Assembly: GCA_030039915.1 (NCBI GenBank)
Contig: JASHUP010000031.1
Span: 1 to 6,612 of the forward strand
DNA length: 6,612 nt
Source of the DNA: Thermoplasmata archaeon
Lineage (GTDB): Archaea; Thermoplasmatota; Thermoplasmata; UBA184
Reading direction: 5' to 3'
The notes below the pieces were generated by a model that saw only the letters and a list, made by a program, of their open reading frames with translations, searched no databases and was not told where the DNA came from. Both the position numbers and the translations under genes were made by a program. This document shows, piece by piece, positions 6,068 through 6,612 of this stretch; position 1 is the stretch's first letter; every line of letters starts with the position of its first letter.

Positions 6068-6612
6068 ATGGACCCCCGGTTCGAAGCCGCCTACGCCGAA
6101 TACGAACGGAGGACCCCTCGTTCCCGAGAACTTTGGGAGAAAGCCCGGACCTGGAGCCCTCTCGGCGTCCACTCCAACTACCGGTTCCTCGACCCGTACC
6201 CGTTCTTCGTGAGCCGGGCGAAGGGCGTCAATCTCTGGGACGCCGACGGCAACGAGTACCTCGACTTCAACATGGGATTCGGCTCGCTGCAAAGCGGGCA
6301 CGCCCATCCGAAGCTCGTCGAGGCGCTGTCCCGACAGCTCGAGAACGGGAGCGTGTACGGCTACGAGTGGGAGCGGACTCCCGAGGTCGCCGAACGGATC
6401 TGCCGACGCTACGGCATGACGAAGGTCCGGTTCAGCACCACCGGTCTCGAGGCGACCCACCACTCGATCCGCTTCGCGCGGGCGCACACGAAGAAACATT
6501 ATGTGCTCAAGTTCGAAGGGTCGTACCACGGCTCCCACGACACGCTTCTGGTCGGGGTGAAGCCCCGCCTTCAGGTGGCAGGACCCCACAACCACCCGAA
6601 GTCGGCGCCCGC
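6068..6612 (+). CDS. Class III aminotransferase, glutamate-1-semialdehyde aminomutase-like (3'-truncated by window edge)
   Basis: 181 codons of a PLP-dependent enzyme; the rest lies beyond the right edge. The N-terminal layout follows the glutamate-1-semialdehyde 2,1-aminomutase (HemL-like) branch: 'SPLGVHSNYRF' (30-40), 'LWDADGNEYLDF' (56-67), 'SGHAHPKLVEAL' (76-87), phosphate loop 'STTGLEATHHSIRFARA' (123-139) and 'FEGSYHGSHDTLL' (149-161), whose Tyr-His stacking motif is clear. The loop has GLEA where HemL relatives usually have SGTEA, losing a Thr or Ser that normally helps hold the PLP phosphate. A sense-strand start with a strong GGAGG site makes the gene secure. Given its setting beside an mmsA-like gene it may be a catabolic beta- or omega-amino acid transaminase rather than a tetrapyrrole enzyme. 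The catalytic Lys is not in the window, so activity cannot be judged. Confidence 0.92.
   Translation, partial: MDPRFEAAYAEYERRTPRSRELWEKARTWSPLGVHSNYRFLDPYPFFVSRAKGVNLWDADGNEYLDFNMGFGSLQSGHAHPKLVEALSRQLENGSVYGYEWERTPEVAERICRRYGMTKVRFSTTGLEATHHSIRFARAHTKKHYVLKFEGSYHGSHDTLLVGVKPRLQVAGPHNHPKSAP

Noticed and set aside
5912..6595. Extension of the mmsA-like frame by 228 codons upstream
   Set aside because: The family N-terminus ('FVNGSWV') starts right after the ATG at 5911. The upstream part is antisense to the third aminotransferase and crosses the divergent intergenic region.

Overview
This is a high-GC prokaryotic segment (about two-thirds G+C by eye, with strong G/C preference at third codon positions). 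The genes are tightly packed and several have purine-rich ribosome-binding sites. No rRNA, tRNA, CRISPR array or insertion sequence was seen. The domain of life cannot be fixed from the sequence. The gene set suits either a high-GC archaeon (for example of the Thermoplasmata type) or a bacterium, and this matters for the main finding.

Layout, left to right. (1) 1-877, minus: a class III (PLP) aminotransferase of the 4-aminobutyrate aminotransferase type, cut off by the left edge before its catalytic lysine. (2) 878-980: a 103-nt divergent promoter region with an operator-like inverted repeat. (3) 981-4485, plus: a three-gene cluster of a metal-dependent TIM-barrel amidohydrolase (981-1850), a second class III aminotransferase (1902-3236) and an MFS transporter (3223-4485). 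The aminotransferase and transporter overlap by 14 nt. (4) 4466-5911, minus: a CoA-acylating methylmalonate/malonate-semialdehyde dehydrogenase (mmsA-like), overlapping the transporter tail-to-tail by 20 nt. (5) 5912-6067: a 156-nt divergent intergenic region. (6) 6068-6612, plus: a third class III aminotransferase, of the glutamate-1-semialdehyde aminomutase type, cut off by the right edge.

The most notable feature is in the middle aminotransferase. Its frame is intact from the ATG at 1902 to the expected family C-terminus, but it contains two in-frame TAG codons (2733-2735 and 3075-3077), with a third TAG (3234-3236) where the family normally ends. There is no frameshift, no in-frame TAA or TGA, and family-typical sequence continues after each TAG. 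The first TAG is six codons after the PLP lysine, where relatives usually carry Tyr. The possible explanations are UAG decoded as an amino acid (pyrrolysine or a suppressor tRNA), a very young pseudogene, or a sequence error. The other visible complete genes end in TAA or TGA.

Together the genes suggest uptake and breakdown of omega-amino acids or related amines. The transporter would import substrate, the amidohydrolase would process a precursor, the aminotransferases would make a semialdehyde, and the mmsA-like enzyme would convert malonate or methylmalonate semialdehyde to acetyl-CoA or propionyl-CoA. This pathway is inferred from gene content; the substrates are not known.
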